Shown here: in pieces, positions 34,525 to 47,100 of the stretch
Numbering within the stretch: the first letter of the stretch is position 1
How the letters are laid out: each line of letters starts with the position of its first letter
DNA from: Anolis sagrei
Taxonomy: Eukaryota > Chordata > Lepidosauria > Squamata > Anolidae
Direction of reading: 5' to 3'
Assembly (NCBI RefSeq): GCF_037176765.1
Contig: NC_090025.1
Span: forward strand, 166,210,822 to 166,274,821
Length of the DNA stretch: 64,000 nucleotides
The notes under the pieces: model-generated
Database searches by the model: none
The model's input: the letters and a program-made list of their open reading frames with translations, nothing else
What the model was told of the DNA's origin: nothing
Position numbers and translations under genes: made by a program

Positions 34525-34579
34525 CAAAAGTTTGTCAGCATATAAAGGTTTGCCAGAATTATATGCTGACAAACTTTTG
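34525..34579. repeat. Perfect 21-bp hairpin, 13-nt loop
   Basis: The arms 34525-34545 and 34559-34579 are exact reverse complements; the inner 19 bases of the left arm read AAAAGTTTGTCAGCATATA. Confidence 0.95.
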
Positions 34580-34794
34580 TATTGGGGCACGAGTAAGATT
34601 TAGATGTAGTCTCAGCATTTTGTATCCCACCGTCTACTAGAATGCAGCTTTTTAGCCAAATTGGAAGGTGGGCTAGAAAGGGTTCTCCACTATGGCATAG
34701 ATGCTGCTGGAAGGAAATATCCATATTATAAATTACAAAAAGAAAACCCAAAAAACCCAGATGTTATTGCATGCAAAAAGCCCTGTGGTGCTAC

Positions 34795-34953
34795 CATCTT
34801 TTAAATGAATGTTTTAATGTGCTGTTTAGTTAATGTTTTAATTGTGATTTTTATTGCTATGGTTTGTGTTGCATGTAATGTTTGCCGGTTGTAATCCACC
34901 CTGAGTCCTCCTTCGGGGGTGAGAAGGGCAGGATATAAATGTCCTAAATAAAT
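34795..34953 (+). mobile_element. CR1 LINE 3' end
   Basis: TAATCCACCCTGAGTCCTCC, TTCGGGGGTGAGAAGGGCAG and GATATAAATGTCCTAAATAA plus AATA repeats. Confidence 0.8.
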
Positions 34954-35035
34954 AAATGTGGTAAATGAATGTATTGCTTTTTGCCATTTGGATATTAGAA
35001 ACTCATTTTCTAATCACATTGGAGGTGTTTATATT

Positions 35036-35230
35036 TTATTTATTTATTTATTTATTTATTTACTTTGCTTGTATACCACAGTTTCTCAGCCCGTAGGCGA
35101 CTCAACGCGGTTCACAGCATAGCAAAAACAATCATATCAAAATAGCAGAACGATTTAAAACCATGAAAGCACAATATACAATAATGGGACATCAACAACA
35201 ACACAACAACGTCTCGTAACTTAACTATTT
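35036..35230 (-). mobile_element. CR1 LINE 3' end
   Basis: (TTTA)n at 35036-35063, then GTATACCACAGTTTCTCAGC and GTAGGCGACTCAACGCGGTT, a CR1-type 3' end of another subfamily. Confidence 0.65.
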
Positions 35231-36351
35231 CACTTAACTATGGCATTATAATGAGCACAACCCAAAGTATCACTAGAAAATGCACATAGTGCTGCCTACA
35301 TTCCAGTTAAAACAGTAGCAAGACACTCACACATGCACGTACACACCCCATGCATCAAAAATGTGAAGTGGTGTGTACCCATGTGATATATCCATGCACC
35401 ATCATTAACTATGTTGTGTATTAATCTAGTGGCTAGAGGGTTCTACTTCCAGTCATTGTGAATGCAGGTGAAAATCCCTTTCAGAAAGGTGGTCATGTTT
35501 TAGGTAATAAACTTCTGCTTCAAAGGCTACCAGAAAAAGTTCCTTTCTTTGAAAGGGTGCTTAAGCTTGTTTTTAAGATAAATAATGATACAGTGGGAGA
35601 TCAGTGATCTTGACATTGCCCATCCACTCCTAAGAACTGCCCAGTGAGCACACAATACTCCTCCCTAAACTGCAAAGCCTGGGATTCCATTGAATGGAAC
35701 TACGGCACTTCAAGTAGAATCATAGTGTATGTATAAGGTTTTTCAGATAAGACGCATTGTAATTCTGCTTGGATTATAAATTATAAAAATCATTGATAAT
35801 TTTGCAGCAATAAAGACAAAATAGGATATGGGTTTTATGAAAATTGTTTTCTTCTTTTGTCCTCTTTTTTGGTGATGTGTAGATGGCCATCATGTCTTCT
35901 ATCATGGGACACTCTAAACAGAAAGGTTTAGGGCAAAGTGTCCACTTTCATAACCCCATATCTAGTTTGAGCATTGAGAATGCCTCCTGTATGGATGAGG
36001 TTATGTAGAGAACCTTTTTTAATTCCTTGTGACTTGTTATCTGTTAAAAATGACTTTGTGCCATCCTTTATTTTATAATATCAGAAACCATGTGGTTTTA
36101 AAAACTCAATATATTATATAGTCAAAACAATCGCAGTAATACAAGGAAGGCAATATATTTCATAGAGAGCTCACACTGAAAAGCCTTGGGGAAAAATAAA
36201 CTTTATATGCCTGAGAAAACAAATCAGTATTTTCTTTTCTGTTATATAATGCTAACATCAGTTGCCCTCCATGAAGAAGGTGTTCCACAGTCAGAATGCA
36301 ATATGGACAAAGTTTAAAATGCTAATATTTTGGATTATATGTTTCACAATC
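35231..36351. other. Unique intergenic sequence
   Basis: A decayed MITE stem (CTCCTCCCTAAACTGCAAAG, about 35655-35710) is the only hint of structure. Confidence 0.4.
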
Positions 36352-36359
36352 CTCTAATC

Positions 36360-36484
36360 CAGTGGTTCTCAAGCTGTGGGTCCCCAAGTGTTTTGGGGAC
36401 ACACAGAACTCCCAGAAATTCCAGCCAGTTTACCAGCTGTTAGGATTTCTGGGAGTTGAAGGCCAAAACATCTGGGGATCACTG
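36360..36484. mobile_element. hAT-type MITE with 8-bp target duplication
   Basis: A 125-bp fold-back starting CAGTGGTTCTCAAGC and ending GGGGATCACTG, with CCAGTTTACCAGCTGTTAGG in the turn. Flanked by CTCTAATC and TTCTAATC (7 of 8). Confidence 0.85.
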
Positions 36485-36492
36485 TTCTAATC

Positions 36493-37227
36493 AGTATAGC
36501 TACCAATCAAGGATTTTTGGTGGGATTTCCAACCACAGAGAGCTCCTGGAACTCAGACCCCACCTTCACCATCCATTTAAGACAGGTCGTAGTTCGCTTC
36601 AAATTGTGGTGGCCAAACAACAAACTCCCATCAATGTAGATGGGGCTTCAGACTAAACCCTAGAGTAGATTTTTCCACCTCTTACATGGAACCATTTAAC
36701 AGGGAGAGTTTTGTGACCATGTAGCACACAAAAAGCAGTGTTTCTAGTTTATGAACAGTACCCTGTGTACTTGCCAAAGAACTCCCCTGATTATTTTAAA
36801 GGAGTGGTTGGAGTGGTATAGTCCTCCAGATATTCTTGGTCTGCCTCCCGCAACAGTTCTAGCCAGGAAACCCAGTGGCAAAGATTGCTCTGAGCTATAG
36901 TCCCACACCATCCAGAGAACCACGCAAATCCCTACTTTGTCTTGAAGCTCGGATCCTAATGTCCGAGCAAGGAAAGCATTTCTGCCAAGCTCAGTAGAAG
37001 GAGGAATAGCTGCGGTGTGCATTAGCAGGTGAAACCAGGCCCTGTGACCCTATATCACCCCTCTCTATGTCTTCTTTCAGTACATGAGGGTCAAATGAAG
37101 TAGCAGCATCTCAGCTGATTTGAATGTACCTGGACCAGAGATGTCATGCTTTCAAATTTATAACCACTACAACTGCAACATTGGGCCCATATGGGAGATA
37201 AGAGGAAGATAGATAAGGGAAATAGAT
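36493..37227. other. Unique intergenic sequence
   Basis: Nothing recognised apart from a weak fold-back around 36800. Confidence 0.35.
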
Positions 37228-37228
37228 G

Positions 37229-37271
<43 letters not shown>
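37228..37271. repeat. (GATA)n microsatellite
   Basis: About eleven uninterrupted GATA units. Confidence 0.95.
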
Positions 37272-37272
<1 letters not shown>

Positions 37273-38195
37273 CTTGGAAACAACAGTGATGACAACATTA
37301 ATAATAGGAATAAAGAAGCTATTTTTAGAAAACTTAGAATATGCATGTGTAGCTGCAAAGGAACTAATATTAATGGAGCCAGAACTCTTTGTTAAGAAGG
37401 CAAAACTTTATTTCATAATAACAGACATTGTGTTCTTTCTCTATCAGAAGCACACAGAAGAAAAATATGGACAAAATAATCACTTGCCAGATTTTTTCCC
37501 TGGGAAGTTCAAAGAATACTGAGATGTAACATTACAGAAATTGCCTGCTAATGTTTTGTGCTGGAGGAATCATCAGGAATTCCTCACAAAGAAAAGTTCA
37601 AGAAGCTGAAGGCAGATCAAAGAATCATTATTTTCATTTTAAAAGCAGGGAGAGTCAAAGTGGCAGGGCTTTTCTGAATTAACAATACATAATAGCAGTA
37701 TTGTCTGTCCATTATCTGAGGGGCAATCATTGTTTTTCATTATGCATTCTCTTCTCTATATGACTTTCACTGTGCCAATGGCAGTCCCAACTTTGGAGTT
37801 TAGATCGGAATTTCGGCAAACTTTCCAAGCATTGGCTGAGAGGCTCAGCATTGCTCCCCTCTTGATTTTCCTTCATAGGGAAGGTGAGCAGAGAATGAAT
37901 CCAAACACACTCCAGTAGTACTTTAGAAACCGGATTACTCCCAAAGCTTCCTTTAAGAGCCAGTTGAGTGCAGCTGCCATTACTTCACCCTCAGCTCCTT
38001 TGCATTATGGAGTTGTTCCATGGTCTGAAGAGGGAAAATATAGGATGCTACACTCTGAAAGGACAGAGTGAGTTGTCACCTCTTTCAGACCAACAAGCAT
38101 TTTGTAGAAGAGAAGGTGACCAATCCATGGCATTGTAGAAATAACTCCATTGCTGTCATATACCTTCTTGCCTTTCTGGGTTTGTTTGTTTTTTC
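37272..38195. other. Unique intergenic sequence
   Basis: Nothing recognised. Confidence 0.4.
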
Positions 38196-38586
38196 CATGT
38201 CAGGAGTGACTTGAGAAACTGCACAACCTCACAACCTCTGAGGATGCTTGCCATAGATGCAAGTGAAATGTCAGAGGGAATGCTTCTAGAACCTGGCCAT
38301 ATAGAACAAAACACCTACAGCAACCCAGTGATTCCGGCCATGAAAGCCTTCAACAATAAACTGCAAGTCGCTTCTGGTGTGAGAGAATTGGCCATCTTCA
38401 AGGACATTGCCCAGGGGACGCTTGGATGTTTGATATTTTACCATCCTTGTGGGAGGCTTCTCTCATGTCCCCACATGGGGAGCTGGAGCTGACAGAAGGA
38501 GCTCAACCTGATCTCCCTGGATTCAAACAACTGGCCTGTTGGTGAGCTGTCCTGCTGGTACAAGGGTTTAACCCATTGTACTACCT
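38196..38586 (-). mobile_element. Family B SINE split by a Penelope-like fragment
   Basis: SINE parts: 38196-38221 (GTCAGGAGTGACTTGAGAAA) and 38366-38586 (GCAAGTCGCTTCTGGTGTGA to the decayed tRNA-like head). Bases 38222-38365 hold CCTCACAACCTCTGAGGATG to TGAAAGCCTTCAACAATA, the terminal repeat of the Penelope-like family. AACTGCA occurs at the left junction (38217-38223) and AAACTGCA at the right, consistent with a short target duplication. Confidence 0.75.
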
Positions 38587-40423
38587 TTCTGATAAGTTGG
38601 GCCTTTATGGAGGGCCCACTTTAGAAGCACCTCATGCCATGTTGGGGTTCCTGGCGGTGTAGATTAGCCTTGAATGCTGGCTTTTCCCATGTCTTCTGTG
38701 AAGGAGCCATGACTGCCTAGCCATCTAAATTATGCACTTCATTTACTGACGTTTACCCACACATTCCTCTCGGAAAAGTATAGGGACCGCTTTGCTGTAG
38801 CAGATGCAGGCTGGTGGCCACTAGGGACTGGTTGTGTCCACATCAGCAGAGTGATGAATCCATCCTAGGTTTTCATTCTAGTTGCTGGGTTACCTAACAT
38901 GCTGATTGGATTTTGATGAGGGGATTCCCCACTTTGGAGAGCTTCAGAAACTATGAATTAAACCCTGGAATGAATTTGCTACCCTGATAACATGAAACCC
39001 ATCACCTCCCAAACAACTATCTCCAGTAAGGCCAGGTATTTGGCAGAGAAATTGCTATGACACCCAGCTTAGTGATTACTATGTGAAAAGCATTCATGGA
39101 ATCAAGTTCTTATGCCAACAAAGTTCCCTCAACGTGGGCTTTGTAATGAGTTTAGGAAGCCTGTCCCAAAGGAGAAGGCAGCTTTATAAGCCCTCAAATT
39201 CTTCTTCAGTTTGGAATGTTACAGGCATTTTTGTAAGGATTACTGACAGATACTGGCTGCTATCCAACATCCCCTCAGCATAACGTAAACATCCGTATGT
39301 GAAGATATGCTACTACAGTACTATGCAACCCTGCATGAAGAATAGCAGCACTGTGTAACACATGTAAATGACTAGGTGCCATTGCATAATGTGCAATGCA
39401 ATGCACAGTCACAACACACAATGCATAGCAGGTAATTCACAATTGCAATATGTAAGGACAAGGCACAAAGGAACATGCTGTTTCTGCTGCTACCACCAGT
39501 ATAATCTGTTGTGCAATAGTTACTTTTTGGCACTGCATGCACAGTGTGAGCTACACACGTGTATGTCCCTAACTCGATACCTACCACAGTGTGTGTAAAT
39601 TAGAGATTTAAAGAACACTAGTATTTACCCCAAAAAATCATACTCAAGACATTTTGAGGGCAGAGGGGATGCATTTCGGAGAGAAGTTTTATTTTCTACC
39701 ATATACAAGAATAAAAAGAGTCTTTCTGTGTCAAAAGATTTTACACAAAATAAAGAACTTTATGAAATTCTCCAAAATAATGCCTGAAACCATTTTTAAT
39801 CTCAGCAAAGAAAACAAAGCCTTTAGAAATGCTTCTTCTGTCAGGTTCAAATGAAGTAAGTGGAGTGTAAAGAATAGCTTTGAGCATCCTAAAGCATAGT
39901 ATATATTTGAAATTTTATTATTTATAGCAACCATTGTCACAGACAAGACTTCAATTAATAAATGTCTGAAGAATGTCAAGATGGCAGCAGCCCTTGATGA
40001 GGTTGTCAGGCAGAGTAATCCTGTTTGACGAATGATTGGCACTACCATCAGAAATGGATATGGGGCAACTGGTAATGTTGGCTGGATAATTCTGAGAGCT
40101 GGAAGGGGCATTTTTCTAAACTCTAACCATTGACATCCCTTCTACCTCATCACTATCTCCATTTGCTCCCTACTGTCATTTGGAGGATTACTTGAACCAC
40201 AAGGATTAATGGTTGCAGTACTCAGCCCAAGTGGCTTCTCCATGCTGCAAATCCTGCAGAAGACCTGGCTGGTTATTCCACTCTTGATCCTGCCACTTAA
40301 AAAAACTGTTGACGAATGAAATATTGCTCGGTAAATTGCCAGCTGACGGAATCCTCACTCATTGCCTGATGCTAGATATAGACTATCTTAGCCAGCACTT
40401 TTTCCTTGGGATGTTGGCAGGAA
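38587..40423. other. Unique intergenic sequence
   Basis: No exon or repeat recognised. A 126-codon minus-strand frame at 39731-40111 has no known domain. Confidence 0.4.
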
Positions 40424-40441
40424 CCCCCCCCCCCCCCCCCC
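40424..40441. repeat. C18 homopolymer
   Basis: Eighteen C in a row, the longest such run in the window. Confidence 0.9.
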
Positions 40442-40789
40442 ATCCAATCAAAATTTGAGAATCGCCATTAGGATGTTCTCTCAGCTCATGCTACTGCAAA
40501 TTATTGCCCATTCATGTGAAACATTTGCAGTTAATAAATTGTCTTACTTTTCTTTGTGAAATGTTTTCAGCTCATAAATTATGTCCAGCTTTTTCCGTGG
40601 GTAATTAAATGTATTTTGTTACTGGATAATGAAATATCTTTTGTTTTTGCTTTTTATTTATTTAATATATATATATAGATCCTTAGATGCATTTGCATGA
40701 CTTGAAATGATTTCTGCAGATACTGTGGTCTGCTAAAAGAAAAGCAAATGATTCCTAGAACAAATCAGGCATGAGTTTGCTCTAAAACC

Positions 40790-41045
40790 AAAGATGACTG
40801 AAATGAGGCTGTTGTGGTTTGGCCATATGATAAAAAGACTTACTAGACAAAACAATAATGCTTGGTAAGGTAGAAGGCAATAGGAAAAAAGGGGAAAAAT
40901 CATTCCAGATGGATAGATTCAACCAAGAAAGCCATGGTCCTGCAAAACTTGAGTTGAGCTCTAAAGGTTGCTTTGAGTTGGAAGTCTCTTGTTCATAGAG
41001 CTGCCATTAGACAAAGTCAACTTGAAAGGAGCAATAACAAACATA
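40790..41045 (+). mobile_element. RTE/Bov-B-like LINE relic
   Basis: TTGTGGTTTGGCCATATGAT, AAGAAAGCCATGGTCCTGCA and GTTGGAAGTCTCTTGTTCAT follow the order of an RTE ORF C-terminus and 3' end. Strongly decayed. Confidence 0.5.
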
Positions 41046-41156
41046 ATATACTGACATGGCAGAGGGATTCACACAAATCCCTCTTCTCTTCTCAAAGAAT
41101 AAAATATAATTTTCAGTGTTTTGATAGAGGTATGACCACACACACACACACACACA

Positions 41157-41521
41157 CAGGTGGTTCTTAATCTGTGTGCCACAGACCAACAGTGGGCCAC
41201 GAGGAAGAAAATCTGGTCCATGAACGTCCTTCCCCTTTATTTTATTTTATTTTATTTCTGCTCCTTTCGGACCACCTACCACTCCTTCCCTGTTGCTGGC
41301 CATGGCATATGTTCTGTATCAGAAACTAGAGCTGATGTGGTCTATCCAATGCAATGTTCTGAATCAGCAGCCCAAACTGAATCTAAAGTTGACGAAAAAC
41401 CGATTTGAAACCCTTTTGGAGAGTGGTCCCTGGTCAAAGTGATCCCAATCAAGTAGTCACTGGTCAAAGTGGTTCCTGGTCAAGTGGCCCCTAGTCAAAA
41501 AAAAAAGGTTGGGAACCACAG
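41157..41521. mobile_element. hAT-type element with internal ~16-bp repeats
   Basis: Ends CAGGTGGTTCTTAATCTGTG and GGTTGGGAACCACAG. The left flank is a (CA)n run (41138-41158), so the target duplication cannot be read. Bases 41423-41502 hold about five degenerate units of GGTCCCTGGTCAAAGT. Confidence 0.65.
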
Positions 41522-42461
41522 CTATAGAACATATTAAAGATCAGCCCTTAGAAAGCAATTTTGTAAAATAATTTGTTACTTTCATAGCATTGAAGTACCA
41601 GTGAGTATGTGTTATAGTTTGTTTTTTTTTAAAAAAAAAAGTCTCTAATATCCCTCATTTATAATGGCAATGAAATTGTTATATACTCTTGCTGGGAAAA
41701 AGAACTACTTATCTGGTAATTCAAACATAGCTTCCTTAAACTCTGGTCAAAATTGTGGATGTATGTCAGTCAGCGGTTGTCCATAAAAAAAAAATGTGGG
41801 GAGGAAGATTGCAAGGGAGGAAACCTTTGCCATGCAGATAAATTACTTAGATTGCCATAACACCCACGTCCAGCCATGCTTTACAAAATGGCTCTGAAGA
41901 GACTCTCAATTTTCCCCCTTCAGACAGAAAGCCTTTTAATCCTTGCACAGTCTAGAGGAGGCAGGGAGTTAAGCACTCGGACCCATTTCTGCTGAGTTAG
42001 TTTATCCTGATATATATAACCCCCTGCAGCAATAATTATAAAGCCTTTCTCTAGCCTGATGTGAGCAACATCTCAGCAGCAATTTCATCCAATGGCTGAT
42101 AGACATAGAACTCCCTGTAACTCGAAAAGTGGTTCCTTTTTCTCCCCTACTTCTCTTCTTCAGTCTACTAGTTCTTTCTGCCCTCTTTCTCCCTCACCCT
42201 CTTGAACACATTAGAAGGTGAGAGGTACATGTGACTCCTGCATATTCATCTTTTAGTGAATGAAACTTCATCTTAATCAAAGCCATATATGGCAGCTGTA
42301 ATTCAAGCCACCTTTTCCATATCTGCTGCTCATAATCTTCAGGGCCATTAACATTTCTTTGCACTTTGTCTTCTCTCTTTCTTTCTTTTTTTTACCTGTA
42401 TGGTGTGGCAGAAAGAAGAATATGGTTATGTCTCAATAACACAATTTCTCACTTTTTATTT
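41522..42461. other. Unique intergenic sequence
   Basis: Nothing recognised. Confidence 0.4.
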
Positions 42462-43956
42462 TTGTTATTACTATTATGTTTATTACATTTATTTATATCC
42501 CGCTTTTTCTCTCTATAAGGAGACTCAAAGCAGCCAACATTAAAAGCATTACAATACAATTTAAAATATACAAATATGCAAATATTAAAACAGTATTAAG
42601 CATCATTAGTATTAAAAAAAACCAATTCAGCTAAATCCATAAAAACAAAAACCACAGCAGCCCCTGACATTAGTCCCATGGGTGGGAGAAAAGCAGGATC
42701 AAAGTAAATAAATAATAATCGTAATAATAATAATCTTTAAAACCTTCTTCTTTAAAAACCTGTCTAGATAAAAAGATTTTATTATGCAGCCAGAAGGACA
42801 GCAGGGACAAGGCCATTCTGGCTTCCCTGGGAAGAAGGGAGTTCCAGAGTCAAGGGGCAGCCATCGAGAAGGCCCGCTCTCTCATTCCCACCAACCAAGC
42901 TTGAGATAGAAGTGGGACCGAGAAAAGGGCCTCTCCTGAAGATCTCAAGACCTGGTGGGTTCATACAAGGAGATACAATTAGCCAAATAGCCCCAAAGTG
43001 TGAATTTGTGTCTTCAGGGGGAGTATAACCCCATCCAGCACAGGCTGGATCCCTATTCCTTGGTCTGCCTTCCAACTGACCGGGAGTACCTCTGTCTTGT
43101 CTGGATTAAGTTTCAATTTGTTTGCCCTCATCAAGTCCATTACTGAGGACAGGCACTGGTTTCGGGTCAGGACAGCTTCCTTGGCTTTAAGTGGGAAGGA
43201 GTAATAGAGTTGGGTGTCATCTGCATATAGGTAACACCACACCCCAAAATGCCAGATGACCACTCCCAGCGGTTTCCTGAGGAACACCACAGGTCAATGG
43301 CCAGGGATTCGAACAGGAGTCCCCTAGCACCACCTTCTGGGAATGGCCTCCAGGGAAGAATGGAGACACTGTAAGCCAGTGTCTCCCAGTCCCATAGGTT
43401 CCACCAAGGTGACCAAAGTTGAAACCAGATTGAAATGGATCTAGATAATCCAGATCCCTAGAGTTGGGAGGCCACCACACACTCCAAAACCTTATTCAAA
43501 AAAGCATGGTTGGACACTGGTTGATAGTTGTCCATTATGGAGGGTTTCAGGGATGGCTTCTAAATATGGGTCTCATAACTGCCTCCTTTACGCGAATTGG
43601 AGTTGCCTTGTTCCAAGGAGGCATTGATCACCACCTTTGCCTACACTGCCAGTCCCCCTCTGCCCTGTTTAATCAACCAGAAAAGGCAAGGATCTATAAT
43701 GCATGTGGTAGCTCTCATCTCTCCAAAGATCCTATCCACATCCTCAAGCTGCACAAATTGAAAAGTATCCAGCAACACTGGACAAGCAGGAGCAGAGTTA
43801 TATCAATTGGAACAGCATCGAAGTCAGAATGGATCTGAGCAAGGTGCCATGCAAATTCTTCACAGCGGGCTGCTGAATGGTCAGGTATTTCTCCTTGAGG
43901 ACCACTATATAACAGCCCTTTGTCCACTTAAAGCAACTCAGCTGGACAGTTCCTTG
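42462..43956 (-). mobile_element. CR1 LINE, 3' part (interrupted by L1)
   Basis: Minus strand, from N to C: ITLLLLVQCCWILFNLCSLR (linker before RT), a decayed finger region, LDYLDPFQSGFNFGHLGGTY, SQKVVLGDSCSNPWPLTCGV, CYLYADDTQLYYSFPLKAKE with the YADD catalytic box at about 43200-43235, MRANKLKLNPDKTEVLPVSW and VLDGVILPLKTQIHTLG. The 3' end is at about 42480. At least three frameshifts. It continues at 49706-50060 on the far side of the L1. Confidence 0.9.
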
Positions 43957-44148
43957 TTTTTTTTTTTTAAATAATTTTTTATTGTAGCTTTAACATATTC
44001 GGTATTTAAACATTCTTATACTTATCACTTTCCATTAACAATTGTACAGAACATGTATGTCTTGATACCTATAATATTTCATTCTCCTGCTTTATTACAT
44101 CCAGTCACCCAGTGCTAACCCTTCACCCCCGACCAGCCAATACAATAC

Positions 44149-47100
44149 TTATTTCCAAAAATCAGTTGTTTCTATTACAGGTTTGGTCCCCTTACCTTCT
44201 ATATATACATATTCTATCAATTTCCCCCAAATCTTCCCAAAATCATCTTTTTTTGATAATCCTCTTTTAACCTTAATGTTTCGTGTCAGTTTATCGTTTA
44301 TTGCGATGTCCCAAATCTCCCTATACCACTCTTCCAATTGGCACTCCCCTCCTTCTTTCCATTTTTAAGCTATTAATAATCTTGCTGCTGTTACCAGATT
44401 GGCAATTAATTCTTTTAGTTCTTTTGGTATTTTATCATTGTCAATAAATGACAGCAGTGCTATCTCTGGTGTTCCTGTTATCTCTATTTGGGTGATTCTT
44501 CTTATTTCTTGAAATACATTTTCCCAAAATTTTTGAACATATTTGCAAGACCACCACATGTGTATATATGTGCCAGTTTCTTGACAGCCCCTCCAGCACT
44601 GCTTAGAATGTTTCTTGTCAATTTGATTTAATCTGATTGGTGTGAGGTACCACCTCCACACCACTTTATAATAGTTCTCTTTTATTCTTATTGACATATT
44701 TTTTAAAATACGCATATTCCACATTCCTTTCCAGTTTTGTGGGTCTATTACTTTATTACAGTCTAACTCCCACATTCTTTTAAGATGGTCCTCCTCCTGG
44801 ACTCCTTCCAGCAGCATTTTGTAGATATCACTTGTTATACCTTTTGTTCTTTCTTTTCCTTCCTTACTTCCCCTTTGGTTAATCATTTCTTCAAATTTGG
44901 TAAGTTCTCTCTCTCCTTTATATTTCTTTCTTATTTCCCTTAACCATCTTTCAAGTTGTAGAACTTTGTACCATCCAATGTTCCCTCCTAATAACTGGAC
45001 CTTTATCTCATCTATATTTTTCATCTTTGATTCCCAATCTTTTAATTTCGTTATTCCTTTTTCCTTAAATTCACTTTCCAACTCCTTTTTGAGATTTATG
45101 GGGAAATTATTTGTAATCAACACCGGTGTTAATGGGGATATCGATGGTATTAATTTTTCTTCATATTTAAACCATATTCCCAGTATGTTTTTTAGAAAAG
45201 GGTTGTCTATTTTGTTATACCATTTCTTGTCTAGATTCCTAGTCTTCCCTATAAAGAAAATATATTCTAGTTTCATATCTATATCTTCACTCTCTTCTTC
45301 TAACCATTCTAAATCCTTTTGACCCATAATCCCTTCAACAATATACCTTAACTGGTTTGCTATATAATATAGTTTTAAGTTTGGTATCCCCAGACCTCCC
45401 TTCTTTTGTAGTTTATACCATTTTGCTTTGTTAATTCTAACTCTTTTGTTCTCGTTGCAGAAGGTGTTTATCATATTCTGCCACTTTGTAATTTCTCCGG
45501 CTGAGATTTTAATAGGTAGCATCCTAAACAAAAAGTTTATTTTAGGTAAAATTTTCATCTTTATTAGAGCTATTCTACCAAACCATGACAATTTGAGCTT
45601 AGCAAATTTAGCCAGAGTATCCTTCACATTTTTCCTTAATTTGATTAGATTCTCCTCTTCTAATTTATCAATTTCTTTAGAAATATTAATTCCTAGATAC
45701 TTTATTGAGTTCTTTATTTTTAACCTGCCCAATCTCCCTTCTCTTAATTTTACTTCCTCATCTTTAGTGTGGTTAAATAATAAGATTTCCGATTTATCCC
45801 AATTAACTTTAAGGCCTGTAATTTCTCCAAACTCTGTTAAATGTGCTTCTATTCTTTTTATCTGTTCTAATGGATTTCTAAAGGTTAGTAGTGTATCATC
45901 TGCAAATAAACATATCTTGTATCTTCCCTCCTTCCCTATCCCCTTTATATGTTTATCCTCTCGTATCATATTTGCTAACATTTCTATGACTATTGCGAAC
46001 AGGGTAGGAGAGAGAGGGCATCCTTGCCTTGTTCCTCGAGTCAATCTTATTTTCCCAGTAAGGCCATCGTTTACTTGTATAGTTGCATAGTTGGTTGAAT
46101 ATAGTCTCTCAATCAGTCCTCTAAATCTCTCTCCTAAACCAAATTTTTCTAATATTTTTTTTAATGCCGGCCATGAGACACAATCAAATGCTTTAAATAT
46201 GTCTAGGGCCAATATCCCTGCTTTAATATTCTTTTTCTTAATTGAATGAATCACATTTAGTACTCTTCCCACTGGGTTTGACATTTGTCTACCAGGAATA
46301 AATCCACATTGATCTTTATTAATATAATTATATATAAAGTTATTTAATCTCTTTGCCATTATTGCCGTCAATATTTTAGCATCCTGATTTATAAGGGCAA
46401 TAGGCCTATATGAACCAGGATCTTTAGGATCCTTATTTGTTTTTAGAATTAATATGATCCTTGATTCCTGCCATGATGAAGGGATCTGTTCTCCTTCCAT
46501 TATCCTATTATATAGTTCTTTTAATTTTGGTACTAAAATTGATTTAAATTTTTTATAATATTCCGGTCCTAGGCCATCCATTCCAGGAGTCTTCCCTCCT
46601 TTCAATTTATCTATAGCGTCTCCTATCTCTTTTTCTGATACTAATTGTTCCATACTCATTTTATCCATCTCCTGTAATTTTATTTTCCAGTATTTATCTA
46701 TAACCCCTTCTATTTTGTTGTTAGGGCTATCCACTGCTGTATATAATTTTTGATAAAATTCTTGGAAGACAGCTAGCTTTTCTTTCATTGATATAATTTC
46801 CCTACCCCACTTATCTTTTATAGTTCCAATTGTGTTCTTATTCTTCTTCTCTTGTGCTGCTTTAGCTAGCATCCTAGAGTTCCGATTGCTATATTCAAAA
46901 TATTCCCTTTTTGTGTACATTAAATCTCTCTGTACTTTTTCCAAGTCGTGTTTATCCAATTCTTTCCTTTTGGCCATTGCTTTAAGATAACTTTGTTTAT
47001 CTTTTTCCTTTATGTATCTCTTTTCTAGTTCTTGGATTTCTAATTCTAAATTCTTTCTCTCTGCTTCTTGCTCTCTTCTTAGGTTGCATGCTTCTTTTAT

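Noticed and set aside
37228-37271. CRISPR-like or satellite array
   Set aside because: A plain (GATA)n microsatellite; no spaced repeats, and no CRISPR array anywhere in the window.
43464-43838. 124-codon plus-strand frame
   Set aside because: Antisense to decayed CR1 coding sequence.
45428-46090. 220-codon plus-strand frame
   Set aside because: It lies antisense to L1 ORF2 and is a composition shadow of that gene.
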